From JAEXOD01 sp963667875 (GTDB lineage: Bacteria > Bacteroidota > Ignavibacteria > Ignavibacteriales > Melioribacteraceae), in contig CAXXGC010000009.1 of assembly GCA_963667875.2 (NCBI GenBank), positions 496,001 to 560,000 on the forward strand: a DNA stretch of 64,000 bases, written 5' to 3'. The stretch's first letter is position 1; every line of letters starts with the position of its first letter. The translations under genes were made by a program, and so were the position numbers. Of the stretch, positions 1 through 9,411 are shown piece by piece. Under the pieces are notes generated by a model that saw nothing but the letters and a program-made list of their open reading frames with translations, did no database searches and had not been told where the DNA came from.

Positions 1-2
1 CT

Positions 3-1787
3 ATTATTGATGTTGATTTTTTGAATTCATTATTGTTCCCCGATGTTTATCCTTCTGTTTTGAATTGGATGTGTAAAGGAGACGAATTTATAAAATCACT
101 TCCGCTTAATAAACAGGATGTGTTTATTAATTTATGCCGCTCGCGATTTGAGTTTGACCCGGATTATAAAAACATTATTGCAATTGTTCAAATGTTTGGG
201 ATGCAAAATAACGCATGGAGACATGTTTGGCAGTTGTTTGCATCATCGCCAAAAAAATATCCAGAATTGGAAGAATTGTTAAGATTAGCAAAACCTGAAG
301 ATATGGGTTACGCGTTATTTGAGGTTAAAAAAGAAAGTTGGCCTCAAATAAATGAAACTTTAGAAAACGAACTAAGAGCATTGTTACTTAATATAACAAA
401 TTTACACCCCAAAGAAATTTTAATTAAGTTAAACGAATTAGAAGAAAACCATTCCGAAAGAAGGGGTTGGGTTTGGGCTGAATTTGGTTATTCATCATTA
501 GCGCAAACATTACCTCATTTGTTATTAATGACTAAGTTATCAACAAAAGCGTTTCCATTTACAACTATTGATGACTTAACACACTATTATGTTACCGATG
601 GTTGTAAAATTGACCAAGAAATGAGAAAATCTTTATTGTGTGTAAAGACGGAACAAGATAAAGATGTGATAATAAAATTAATTAATGTAATTTATAAACC
701 TTGGCTGGAAACGATAACTAATAAGTTTCAAACTTTGGTAACAACTAATCCTTCCTTGTTTATAGTAAAAGATATATTAGCTGAGTCTGATGAATATATA
801 CTTTTTGTTGATGCGTTTAGATATGAACTGGCCCAAGAATTTATGGAAAGACTTAATAAACAGAAATATAAAATTGAACTTAATAATGTTTGGTCAGCTC
901 TGCCAAGTTTAACCCCAACCGCAAAGCCAAATGTTTCACCAATTGTTAAAGATATAAATCCAAATAGTAACTGTAATGAGTTTAGGCCGCAGCTTAATAA
1001 TGGTAGAGATCTTCAAATAACACAGTTTAGAGAATTATTAGAGGAAAATAATTATAGGGTTGTTACTAACATTTCAACTATTGAAACCGGCCGAAACTAT
1101 TGGCAGGAAATTGGAGATATTGATACACGTGGACATGAGGAACAATCAGACATAATAAAACGGATAAACGAACTTTTTGATAAAATACAAGAGGTTTTAG
1201 AAACCGTATTTAATAAAGGTATTAACCGCATTAAAATAGTAACGGATCACGGATGGCTTTTATTGCCCGGCGGATTACCAAAGGAAGATTTGAATAAAAA
1301 CTTAACGGAAACTCGCTGGGGTAGATGTGCGCTTATTAAAGAAGGCGCGGAAACAAATTTATTGCAACTTCCGTGGCGTTGGAATCCAAATATTTTTATA
1401 GCTTATGCTACGGGTATTTCGTTTTTCAAAAAAAATGAAGAATATGCTCACGGAGGAATATCGTTACATGAATGTCTTATTCCGGTGTTAACAATTGAAA
1501 AAATAGAGCATTCAATTATTGAAGCCAAAATATCTACCATTAAATGGGTGGGATTAACATGCAAAGTTGAGACTATCCAAACACCCGATGGGTATAAAGT
1601 GGATTTAAGATTAAATTATAATGTTGAGGAATCATCAATTGTTATAAGCAATAAAGAAAAAAAGGTTATTAACAATAAAATTTCAATTATGGTAGATGGT
1701 GACGCTGACCAAAAATCGGCAGTAGTTGTTTTAACAGATGAAAACGGAAGAATATTAGATAAAAAACCAACCTTGGTGGGATCATGA
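3..1787 (+). CDS. pglZ: BREX phosphatase-like protein PglZ (5' truncated by window edge)
   Basis: The frame is already open at the first bases, so the gene begins upstream. About 595 codons are visible, against roughly 800-900 for full-length PglZ. An alkaline-phosphatase-superfamily core can be read: LFVDAFRYELAQEF near residue 270 resembles the metal-binding Asp motif of PglZ, and IVTDHGWLLLPGG near 415 resembles the later DHG metal site. PglZ is a core component of BREX, which distinguishes self from phage DNA by methylation. The stop codon overlaps the brxL start (ATGA), so the two are translationally coupled. The other BREX genes (brxC, pglX and so on) would lie to the left. A TTG at 21 is an in-frame codon but not a credible start. 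Family assignment is firm; the BREX subtype cannot be fixed from this fragment. Confidence 0.85.
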   Translation: MIDVDFLNSLLFPDVYPSVLNWMCKGDEFIKSLPLNKQDVFINLCRSRFEFDPDYKNIIAIVQMFGMQNNAWRHVWQLFASSPKKYPELEELLRLAKPEDMGYALFEVKKESWPQINETLENELRALLLNITNLHPKEILIKLNELEENHSERRGWVWAEFGYSSLAQTLPHLLLMTKLSTKAFPFTTIDDLTHYYVTDGCKIDQEMRKSLLCVKTEQDKDVIIKLINVIYKPWLETITNKFQTLVTTNPSLFIVKDILAESDEYILFVDAFRYELAQEFMERLNKQKYKIELNNVWSALPSLTPTAKPNVSPIVKDINPNSNCNEFRPQLNNGRDLQITQFRELLEENNYRVVTNISTIETGRNYWQEIGDIDTRGHEEQSDIIKRINELFDKIQEVLETVFNKGINRIKIVTDHGWLLLPGGLPKEDLNKNLTETRWGRCALIKEGAETNLLQLPWRWNPNIFIAYATGISFFKKNEEYAHGGISLHECLIPVLTIEKIEHSIIEAKISTIKWVGLTCKVETIQTPDGYKVDLRLNYNVEESSIVISNKEKKVINNKISIMVDGDADQKSAVVVLTDENGRILDKKPTLVGS

Positions 1788-3835
1788 CAATGAAATTGGA
1801 CGAAATCGATCAAATTGCAACAAAAGGTTTTGAAGGTTATGTAGTACGAAAAGATTTACTTGAACAGTTCAGAAAAACCTATCCGGTACCAACTTATGTT
1901 ATTGAATTTTTATTGGGTAGATATTGTGCTACAACCGATGAACAGGAAATACAAGAAGGATTGGAAATTGTTAAACGTCAACTTTCTGATCGCACAGTTA
2001 GGCCGGGTGAGGAAGAATATTTCAAATCGAAAGCAAGAGAGTTGGGTTCGATAAAAATTATTGATATTATTACCGCCAAATTAGATTCCGCAACCGATAG
2101 TTATATTGCTACACTTCCAAGTTTAAGATTAAATAAAATTAGAATTACCCCCGAAATGGTAAATTCAAACGACAGGATGCTGACAGGTGGTTTTTATGCG
2201 GAAATAGAATTGGAATATGATAGTGCTATAGCTCAAGAAAATAACGGCAGACCCTTTGGCATTACAAGTATAAGACCAATTCAACTTTCACAAAGAAATG
2301 TGTTAGATTCCTTGTACACGGGAAGAAAAGCTTTTACTGTTGGACAATGGAAAGATTTTTTAATCCGCAGCGTTGGAATGGAACCGTCGGAATTATCGGA
2401 AAAAGCAAAAAATGTTTTATTTGTAAGAATGATACCTTTTGTTGAACGAAACTATAACATGGTTGAGCTTGGCCCAAAAGGAACGGGTAAGTCGCATATA
2501 TACCAGCAAATATCCCCATATTCACATCTTGTTTCAGGGGGTAAAACCACAGTTGCCCGAATGTTTGTAAATATGTCAACCGGAGAACGCGGTCTTGTTT
2601 GTAAATACGATGTTGTGTGTTTTGATGAGGTTAACGGTGTTTCGTTTGATCAGAAAGATGGCGTAAACATTATGAAAGGATATATGGAAAGTGGTGAGTT
2701 TAGCAGAGGGAAAGAACCTATAAGAGCCGATGGCAGCGTAGTTATGGTTGGCAACTTTGAAGTGGATGTTGAACATCAACAACGTATAGGTCATTTGTTT
2801 GGGCCGCTTCCTCAGGAGATGCGGGACGATACAGCGTTTATGGATCGTATTCACGCTTATGTTCCGGGTTGGGATTTCCCTAAACTTAACAAGTCGTTTT
2901 TTACAGGTCATTTTGGTTTAGTAAACGATTTTTTAGCTGAATGTTTTACACGATTACGAGATACAAACAGAATAACCTCTGTGTTGCCCCGCATAGATTT
3001 TGGTGGAGCTTTAAGCGGCAGAGATAATGCCGCGGTAAATAAAACGTTAAATGGGCTGTTAAAACTTATGCAGCCCAATCCGAATGAACCGATATCGGAT
3101 GAATTATTAGAATGGGCGATAAAAATATCTTTAGAATATAGAAGAAGAGTAAAAGAGCAACAAAAAAGGATAGGCTCGGCGGAATTTCGAAACACTCATT
3201 TTAGTTATCGTATTGGTGACGAGGGTATTGAAACATTTGTGGTTACTCCCGAAGTTCATAGCGAAAATACAATTGGAGAGGATCCATTACCTCCGGGGCA
3301 AGTTTGGACAATTAACACTGGGAATATGGATGAGTCGGCAGGACTTTATAAAGTGGAAGTTAATATTGGTCCCGGCAGCGGAGTAAGAGTTCTAAACAAA
3401 CCTACCCCACCTCAATTTTTAGAAAGTGTTCGTTACGCCGAACAAAATTTGTATAGTAAAACAAAAGATCTTGTTGGGGATAGGGATCCGAGATTACATG
3501 AATTTTCCATACAATTACGATCTTTTGATGTTTCTAAAAGCGGCAGCGGAATAGGCATTGCGGTATTAGTAGCATTATCAAGTGCACTGTTAGAAAAAAA
3601 CATTAAAGGGGGCTTATTAATAGTTGGACAGTTAAATCTTGGCGGTTCAATTGATAACTTATATAATGCCGTAAATTTAGCCGAATTAGCAATTGAAAAG
3701 GGTTCTACAACATTGTTAATTCCCCTTAATGCTCGTAAACAATTAAATGATCTATCGGATGAAATGGTTACAAAAATTAACATCCAATATTACTCCAATT
3801 TACGAGATTGTTTGTTAAAAGCTTTGGTGGAGTAA
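1784..3835 (+). CDS. brxL: BREX Lon-like AAA+ protein BrxL
   Basis: This 683-residue protein matches the BrxL layout from end to end: an N-terminal domain with VVRKDL and EFLLGRYCAT blocks, an AAA+ core with Walker A GPKGTGKSH near 230, a VVCFDEV Walker B near 283, and a C-terminal Lon-like fold (about 500-683). BrxL is a DNA-binding AAA+ ring needed for phage restriction in BREX types 1 and 4. The Lon-like domain has SKSGSGIGIAV where Lon has its Ser-containing GPSAG loop, and GGSIDNLYNA where Lon carries the catalytic Lys, so proteolysis looks unlikely. It starts inside the pglZ stop codon. Being the last BREX gene agrees with the type 1 order brxABC-pglX-pglZ-brxL, but type 4 is not excluded. 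Confidence 0.92.
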   Translation: MTMKLDEIDQIATKGFEGYVVRKDLLEQFRKTYPVPTYVIEFLLGRYCATTDEQEIQEGLEIVKRQLSDRTVRPGEEEYFKSKARELGSIKIIDIITAKLDSATDSYIATLPSLRLNKIRITPEMVNSNDRMLTGGFYAEIELEYDSAIAQENNGRPFGITSIRPIQLSQRNVLDSLYTGRKAFTVGQWKDFLIRSVGMEPSELSEKAKNVLFVRMIPFVERNYNMVELGPKGTGKSHIYQQISPYSHLVSGGKTTVARMFVNMSTGERGLVCKYDVVCFDEVNGVSFDQKDGVNIMKGYMESGEFSRGKEPIRADGSVVMVGNFEVDVEHQQRIGHLFGPLPQEMRDDTAFMDRIHAYVPGWDFPKLNKSFFTGHFGLVNDFLAECFTRLRDTNRITSVLPRIDFGGALSGRDNAAVNKTLNGLLKLMQPNPNEPISDELLEWAIKISLEYRRRVKEQQKRIGSAEFRNTHFSYRIGDEGIETFVVTPEVHSENTIGEDPLPPGQVWTINTGNMDESAGLYKVEVNIGPGSGVRVLNKPTPPQFLESVRYAEQNLYSKTKDLVGDRDPRLHEFSIQLRSFDVSKSGSGIGIAVLVALSSALLEKNIKGGLLIVGQLNLGGSIDNLYNAVNLAELAIEKGSTTLLIPLNARKQLNDLSDEMVTKINIQYYSNLRDCLLKALVE

Positions 3836-3870
3836 AATAACTTTTTATTCAAAATATTGTTTGAGGTCAA

Positions 3871-5913
3871 ATGAGTTCTCTTTTAAGAAAAAAATACTTT
3901 TGGATAATCTTCATTGCAAATTTGGCAATTTGCATTGGAATAAACATATCCTACTTGTGTTATCCAGTCATTGGTGGACTTGTGAAAGACAGCTGGTCAA
4001 TCACTCTTTTTGTAGGGCAGATAACAATTTTTATCGTATTTTTTACATTCGTTCAATTCTCCTTTTCAAGCGTTGAGATTCCAAAAGATATAATTAGAAG
4101 GTATATTATAGAAGCTGATAATACAACACTTTATATTGGATATAATTTGTCAGCTATTGTAATACTTGGGTATGGTTCAATTTGTTCATTTAACACGAAA
4201 GGGGATAATTATTCCATAAATGGGCTTGTTAGTATACTTGTTGTTTTGGGATCTGTTGTTTCATCAACTGCTTATATGTTTTGGTTAGTACGACATACCT
4301 CCTTTCAAGACATTGGCAAAATGATTGTTGAATCTATTAATTTTGAAGGAATTGTAAATCTTCAAGATAAAATCCCTTTGTGGAGAAAAGAATTTAAGGA
4401 TGAATATATAAATATTGCAAGGTACTTTAATTATCCAGAGGTTCGTAATGTTGAGACAAAATATCATACAGATATTTACCCTTTTAGGCATGGATTAGTT
4501 GAAAAAATAAACTTAAAAAAATTAGCAGAATCTGTTATAAAGAGTTTGCCTAATGACATTAAAATAATTAAAGTATATAGTTTTGTAATTCCAGGAAAAA
4601 TTGTGGCGGAATACGAGAATTTTTTTAGTATAAAATATAATTCAAAATCATCTCAAGACATAGGCTATGAAGAGATAGTCGGATATCAACTTAGTCAAGG
4701 AATTGAACAATTTGTTAAATTTAATGAGGAGTACAAGAATTTTTATTCGTCAATTGTTTATCTATTATCAATAGTATACTCCCAAAAGAGAACAACTTTA
4801 GGTCTTGAAACTAATGTTATAATTGACGTTTTACGAGATAAGCTGTTTTTATGGGGAAGCCAAAGCAATATAGTGGATGAACAGGAATTTAATCCAATGC
4901 AGGTGTTGTTACAAGTATTTTTAACTTCAATTGATAACTATTTGTTTAAAAGTGAATTAAATGAAAATACAATTTCCGTAACCTTCCGATTGCTATATAT
5001 GTTACGAGTATTAGCTAGTGATAAAAAAATGGTTGCCGAGCATGCTGGAATAATGAGGATTCTCAATTATTTACATTATAAAATTATTATTAATTATCCG
5101 AGTTATCATAAAAAGCTAGAGATGAGTGTGTCGCATATTTATGAAGTTTCACTAAGATATACATTATACAAAAAGGAACTCTTGAAAGAATTATTTGTTT
5201 CAAATTTGGATTATCTAAGTACATTATTGAATACAACAATTGATCATGCTGCAATTGCAGTTTGTAATTTAGTAAAATGTTATTATAAACTTGATCCACA
5301 TGAATCATTAAAAATATTACATGAGAATATTCAAGAATTTTTAAATTATTCTTCCTTTATTGATGTAGTTAATGTTGAAGATGAAGACATTAAATTTTTT
5401 ATCAACGAGATAAATATAAAATTAAGTGATAAAATATTTTTTTTGGCAATAATAATTCTTAGAAATATTGAGGATTCTAAAATAGAACCTGATAGATTTA
5501 TTAAATTAATCATTCCAATTGTATCCTATAAAAAAGATTCAAGCTGTTTGCCAAATTATTATTACCAATTATTTACTTTAATAGAATTCCAGAAAGAACT
5601 TCTTGAAGATGTTGATGCACAATTAAAAGAAGAAATTGTTCTTGAGCAATTACATTGGGAAAATATGCCTGAAACAAAGTATTATAAATACGAAAAAATA
5701 TTTGGACTAATACTCCTTTACTTAAAAATTAATGTCTTGGATGGTGAGTATACTGGATTGTTATCCTTGCTAAGAAAAGTAGATGTGGCATATTATAAAG
5801 GAGTTCTAGAAAAATATGACAGAAAATTACTGTCTGCAATGATGGGTATAAATACTGGTGAGATTAATAGATATTTGGAAATTGTTTTGAGTGATTTGAG
5901 TGAAAGAAAATAA
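3871..5913 (+). CDS. uncharacterised membrane protein with four N-terminal helices
   Basis: I do not recognise this 680-residue protein. The first 140 residues hold four predicted membrane helices (about 9-30, 42-63, 88-106 and 115-136). They are followed by a soluble, mainly helical region of about 530 residues without cysteine clusters, Walker motifs or nuclease signatures. The ATG at 3871 is preceded by a TGAGG ribosome site at 3862 and lies 35 bases after brxL, so it may be cotranscribed with BREX. Its position between BREX and an FRG/ART-like gene suggests an accessory gene of the defence island. That is inference from neighbourhood only. Confidence 0.75.
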   Translation: MSSLLRKKYFWIIFIANLAICIGINISYLCYPVIGGLVKDSWSITLFVGQITIFIVFFTFVQFSFSSVEIPKDIIRRYIIEADNTTLYIGYNLSAIVILGYGSICSFNTKGDNYSINGLVSILVVLGSVVSSTAYMFWLVRHTSFQDIGKMIVESINFEGIVNLQDKIPLWRKEFKDEYINIARYFNYPEVRNVETKYHTDIYPFRHGLVEKINLKKLAESVIKSLPNDIKIIKVYSFVIPGKIVAEYENFFSIKYNSKSSQDIGYEEIVGYQLSQGIEQFVKFNEEYKNFYSSIVYLLSIVYSQKRTTLGLETNVIIDVLRDKLFLWGSQSNIVDEQEFNPMQVLLQVFLTSIDNYLFKSELNENTISVTFRLLYMLRVLASDKKMVAEHAGIMRILNYLHYKIIINYPSYHKKLEMSVSHIYEVSLRYTLYKKELLKELFVSNLDYLSTLLNTTIDHAAIAVCNLVKCYYKLDPHESLKILHENIQEFLNYSSFIDVVNVEDEDIKFFINEINIKLSDKIFFLAIIILRNIEDSKIEPDRFIKLIIPIVSYKKDSSCLPNYYYQLFTLIEFQKELLEDVDAQLKEEIVLEQLHWENMPETKYYKYEKIFGLILLYLKINVLDGEYTGLLSLLRKVDVAYYKGVLEKYDRKLLSAMMGINTGEINRYLEIVLSDLSERK

Positions 5914-6149
5914 ATTGCTCATTGAAAAATTATTACTGTAAGTTTTATGTTTTATCATATTCAATGTCTTATAATAAATGGTGGAATATAATTGTTAAAA
6001 ACAAACAAAAGTGACACAATTTGTACTCACTACAAAACTAAATATTTAACTGTTATATATTACAAAAAATAATGGTTGTTCTTCTTGAACACATAACAAA
6101 TACAATAACATTAAAATAAATGTAATTACAATCTTTGGGAGAAAACAAA

Positions 6150-7133
6150 ATGAATGATGACCTCACATATTTTTTAAGCCTTAAAAAGTATACGCTTAAC
6201 TATGATGAATCAAAGATAAAAAAGCTAAATAAAAATGAAAAGAAAAGAATTAATAATATTTTAGAAAAATTATGGGAAGAAAAAAATAAAGGGGAACTAA
6301 AAATATGTTATAGAGGGGATAATTATAATAATCTTAAAAAAACAATTTATCCCCAAACCGGTTTATTACGTAAATTTGATTTCTATAGAAAGTTCTTTGT
6401 ACTAAGTCCAAAATCTAAGATATGTATTTATCAAACGAGTCAAGTTGATTTAGATATTGCTGAAGTTAATGAAATAAATATTAGATGGCTTTTTTCTAAA
6501 ATTGCAACTTTAACAAAATGTGCTGCACTATCAGGTATCTTTGATAAAAACTTTATTGACTATTTCAACCATGCCGGAAATGCGGACTTATTTGTAAATG
6601 CAATTTGTCGACTAAACGAGCAGGAATCCATAAAAATTCGTGATTATTATTATTGGTTATTACATACTGAGGGTGGAAGTGCATATGAAAAAAGTTATTT
6701 TCTATCATCATCTACTGAGTTGAAGGTTGCTAAAGGTTTTACAAATAAAACGAAAGCCCCATTAATTATTCTATTCTTTTTGCCCAACTTTTGTCAGGAA
6801 ATGGAAACAAGTATTAATAGCATAAAGGATCTAAATGGTTTAATAAACGATTTGCATTTGCCTATGTATAGTGATAGTTTCTATCCTGAAGAATATGAAG
6901 TCTCGGTAAAAGGCAGTATCTTTTCAAAGTATATTATTGGTGTTGTAGAGAAAGATAGATTAATTGTAAACCCAAACATCTTCGATAAAAAGAATGCTGA
7001 TTTTGAAAATAATATAATTTGGGGACTTAATATAGATTATTCAAGATTTGATGAAGAAGCGGAAATGTCGGGATTTAATTCTATAATTCTCAAAACAGGT
7101 ACAACTTATGAAAGACAAGATATAGTAAAATAA
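6150..7133 (+). CDS. FRG / ADP-ribosyltransferase-like protein
   Basis: This soluble protein has 327 residues. The ATG at 6150 is chosen over an upstream TTG because GGGAGA at 6137 gives proper spacing. Three blocks resemble the Arg-Ser-Glu architecture of R-S-E-type ADP-ribosyltransferases and the related FRG domain: YRGD at about 54, YFLSSST at about 183-189, and an E-Y-E motif at 248-250 followed by a KGSIFSKYIIGVV strand. The R to S spacing (about 130 residues) is longer than in small toxins, implying an insertion. FRG-type proteins are common in phage-defence and mobile DNA. If the motifs are functional it could modify a host or phage target with NAD. The family call is tentative; the coding status is not in doubt. 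Confidence 0.6.
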   Translation: MNDDLTYFLSLKKYTLNYDESKIKKLNKNEKKRINNILEKLWEEKNKGELKICYRGDNYNNLKKTIYPQTGLLRKFDFYRKFFVLSPKSKICIYQTSQVDLDIAEVNEINIRWLFSKIATLTKCAALSGIFDKNFIDYFNHAGNADLFVNAICRLNEQESIKIRDYYYWLLHTEGGSAYEKSYFLSSSTELKVAKGFTNKTKAPLIILFFLPNFCQEMETSINSIKDLNGLINDLHLPMYSDSFYPEEYEVSVKGSIFSKYIIGVVEKDRLIVNPNIFDKKNADFENNIIWGLNIDYSRFDEEAEMSGFNSIILKTGTTYERQDIVK

Positions 7134-7214
7134 TTCTAACATAATTTATTTAGTATATGTTGGTAATATAAATAATTCAAAATTAAATTTAAATCTTAGC
7201 AGTTATGGAATAAT

Positions 7215-8009
7215 ATGATGAAAGAAAAAGAACCAAGTCTCAGACATTTATATATAACGGAATTCAATTCGAAGTTTTGTATAGATAAAGATAAAGATAA
7301 AGATAAAGATAAAGATAAAGATAAAGATAAAGATAAAGATAAAGATAAAGATAAAGATTTATTAAATAAGGCATATGAAAAAGCATGGGATAGTAAAAAA
7401 TTCGAAATTGAAAACTACTGGAAAAGAGCGACATATTTTTGGGCTTTCCAAGCTGCTACGTTTGCCGGATATTTTGCGATTAAGGAATATACAGTTAAAA
7501 GCAAAGACCCAATATCATTGTATTCAATTATAGGGGTAGGAGTGATTACGGCCCTAGCTTGGCTCTTTAGCAATAAAGGAAGTAAAACATGGCAAAATCA
7601 TTGGGAAAATATGGTTGATTTGTTAGAGGATAAAATTACCGGCCCGTTATATAAAATTTCAACAATGGAAAAAACCTTTTCAGTATCAAAAATCAATGAA
7701 ATTGTAAGTCTCTTTTTTGTTTTTATATGGGTGATATTAGGCGTTAAATATTGGGTTGATAATGATTTATTTAATAAATTCAAATTTGAATCAATAGATT
7801 GGTATGTGACCCTTATTACTGTTGCTGTGTTTTTGTGTCTTTGGTCTATGTTATGTGGCTATGGAAGAGGTAAGTTTGAAAAGCGAAAAGTTAAACTTTA
7901 TATTCGAGAAGAAGAATACATAGATCCCACATCTGAAGAAAAGGGAAATAACACTGGTTGTTGGGGGATAATATATAATAAATTAAAATCATATTTTCCC
8001 TTAAGCTAA
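7215..8009 (+). CDS. uncharacterised four-helix membrane protein with (Asp-Lys)12 tract
   Basis: This protein has 264 residues. A short N-terminal stretch is followed by twelve consecutive Asp-Lys pairs (about 24-47), encoded by a perfect hexanucleotide repeat. A conserved-looking segment rich in W, Y and E leads into two helix pairs (about 78-95 and 100-117; 160-178 and 192-213), and the tail is charged and probably cytoplasmic. The two-hairpin topology resembles SLATT-type effector membrane proteins of nucleotide-signalling defence systems, but I see no diagnostic motif. It lies 81 bases after the FRG/ART-like gene on the same strand. Two in-frame ATGs (7215 and 7218) are possible starts. 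Function unknown. Confidence 0.65.
   Translation: MMKEKEPSLRHLYITEFNSKFCIDKDKDKDKDKDKDKDKDKDKDKDKDLLNKAYEKAWDSKKFEIENYWKRATYFWAFQAATFAGYFAIKEYTVKSKDPISLYSIIGVGVITALAWLFSNKGSKTWQNHWENMVDLLEDKITGPLYKISTMEKTFSVSKINEIVSLFFVFIWVILGVKYWVDNDLFNKFKFESIDWYVTLITVAVFLCLWSMLCGYGRGKFEKRKVKLYIREEEYIDPTSEEKGNNTGCWGIIYNKLKSYFPLS
7284..7358 (+). repeat. hexanucleotide microsatellite (GATAAA)12.5
   Basis: A perfect tandem run of the unit GATAAA, 75 bases long, lies inside the gene at 7215-8009 and encodes alternating Asp and Lys. Because the unit is six bases, slippage would change protein length without breaking the frame. Confidence 0.98.
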
Positions 8010-8771
8010 GTGAAATTAGATTATATGATTATTTTGAAGCGAGTATTCTTGAGCAAATGAAAGATCTAAAAAGAGAATACTCTTCGAAGCTAAACAAAGT
8101 AATTTGTTAATACCAATATATATTGCGATAATATTATGTTAAAAGGTGCTACAAATTTGGAATCAATTAAAAACTTACAAGAATATTCTGAGATAGAAAA
8201 CAGATTTTTAGATTGCAATTGTTCCATACTCTGGAATTTTGAAATTGAAAAAAGCGAGTAATTTATCTGCAATAACGCCGTATTTTACATTCGCAAAAAA
8301 TTGTTTTATATTTTATTCTATCCCCATTTTCACATACATACCGTTCCTTGATATCCTTAATATTAAAAAAATATGAGTAAATAAAAAATAATTTTGAAAA
8401 TCAAAAAAAAACATGTAATTTATTTTAGGTGATATTATGGCTCTTTGAAAGGTAAATATTTCACTTGTGGGTTAATAAGTGAGAGTTTGAAGTATAAGGA
8501 GTTCCTTGTTCCCTGGTAATAAATTAAATAAATATTCTTGTAATTTGCCGGTTAACGTACACATCTTGTTCCATTAAATCCCAAATATTAAAATCCTCAT
8601 TCGGCTTTTATTCACATCTAAAATTATTATTGTTTATTAGTGGTTTAAATGAATGTGTGATAAAACGAAATGCTCCAAGCGGTTATTTATGGTTGCTTGT
8701 GAAGTAATTTTAAAAATATTGTTATACATAAAAATAATGTTTATTAATTAAATATTAATGTTGGAGATTAT
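8010..8771. other. long gene-free interval
   Basis: About 760 AT-rich bases without a convincing gene. Two short frames exist, 8057-8110 (17 codons) and 8136-8261 (41 codons), but neither has a clear ribosome site or recognisable sequence. They could be decay products. The interval separates the defence-like genes from the glycan cluster and presumably holds the promoter for the gene at 8772. Confidence 0.6.
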
Positions 8772-9386
8772 ATGGAGTTCGAATTAATTGCGAAAATAAT
8801 TGTTACGTTTTTTAATTTTTTGATTGCTTTATTTGAGTATTTTACTGCAACATCGCGTGTTGTTAAAATTTTTAAAAAAATTGATTATCAATCAAAATCT
8901 AAGGCTCTTTTTACTATCACCTTGAAATATTTAACGGCGATTTTATTGACAGTATCTTTTGTTATATCCTATAGATCTTCAAGTGATTTAATTGACCGGG
9001 ATAAAGATAAAGTTAATATTAAATCATTAATTGATTACGAAGCAAAAGCTGTTAATACAAAAGATACATTACTTATTAAAAAAATATTTCAAACCAACGC
9101 AACGATAACTGATAGAACTTTAGGAGTTTCAGTTTCAAATCCGGTAAAGTATTATGCCAATAAATATAACACTTTAAATTTTGAAGATGCTTCTCATTTT
9201 AATATAAATGTCGAAGAATTAACTGAAAATTTTGCACGGGTAACTTGCGGCAGCAGCGGTAAATACAAAAATATTAAAACAAATGCGTATGGTGAATATA
9301 AGAACGATACGCCTAACGCTGATTTATATGAACTTAAAAAACAAGATGATGGAAGTTGGAAAATAATATATTTTTCGTTTAAGTGA
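8772..9386 (+). CDS. membrane-anchored NTF2-like protein
   Basis: This protein has 204 residues, with two membrane helices near the N-terminus (about 5-25 and 50-68). They are followed by an extracytoplasmic alpha+beta domain (about 88-204) that reads like an NTF2/SnoaL-like cone: an initial helix IKSLIDYEAKAVNTKD, a strand with ATITDR, and a final strand pair ending DDGSWKIIYFSFK. A GGAGA ribosome site precedes the ATG by 5 bases. It is the first gene of the exported glycan cluster (25 bases before the GH17 gene). It may assist or scaffold polysaccharide handling, but no catalytic residues stand out. The fold call is moderate and the role is inference. Confidence 0.7.
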   Translation: MEFELIAKIIVTFFNFLIALFEYFTATSRVVKIFKKIDYQSKSKALFTITLKYLTAILLTVSFVISYRSSSDLIDRDKDKVNIKSLIDYEAKAVNTKDTLLIKKIFQTNATITDRTLGVSVSNPVKYYANKYNTLNFEDASHFNINVEELTENFARVTCGSSGKYKNIKTNAYGEYKNDTPNADLYELKKQDDGSWKIIYFSFK

Positions 9387-9411
9387 TTTAGGTAAAAAGG
9401 AGGGTCATCTT

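Noticed and set aside
8136..8261. 41-codon plus-strand frame in the 8.0-8.8 kb gap
   Set aside because: No ribosome site and no recognisable sequence; kept only as a note under the gap.
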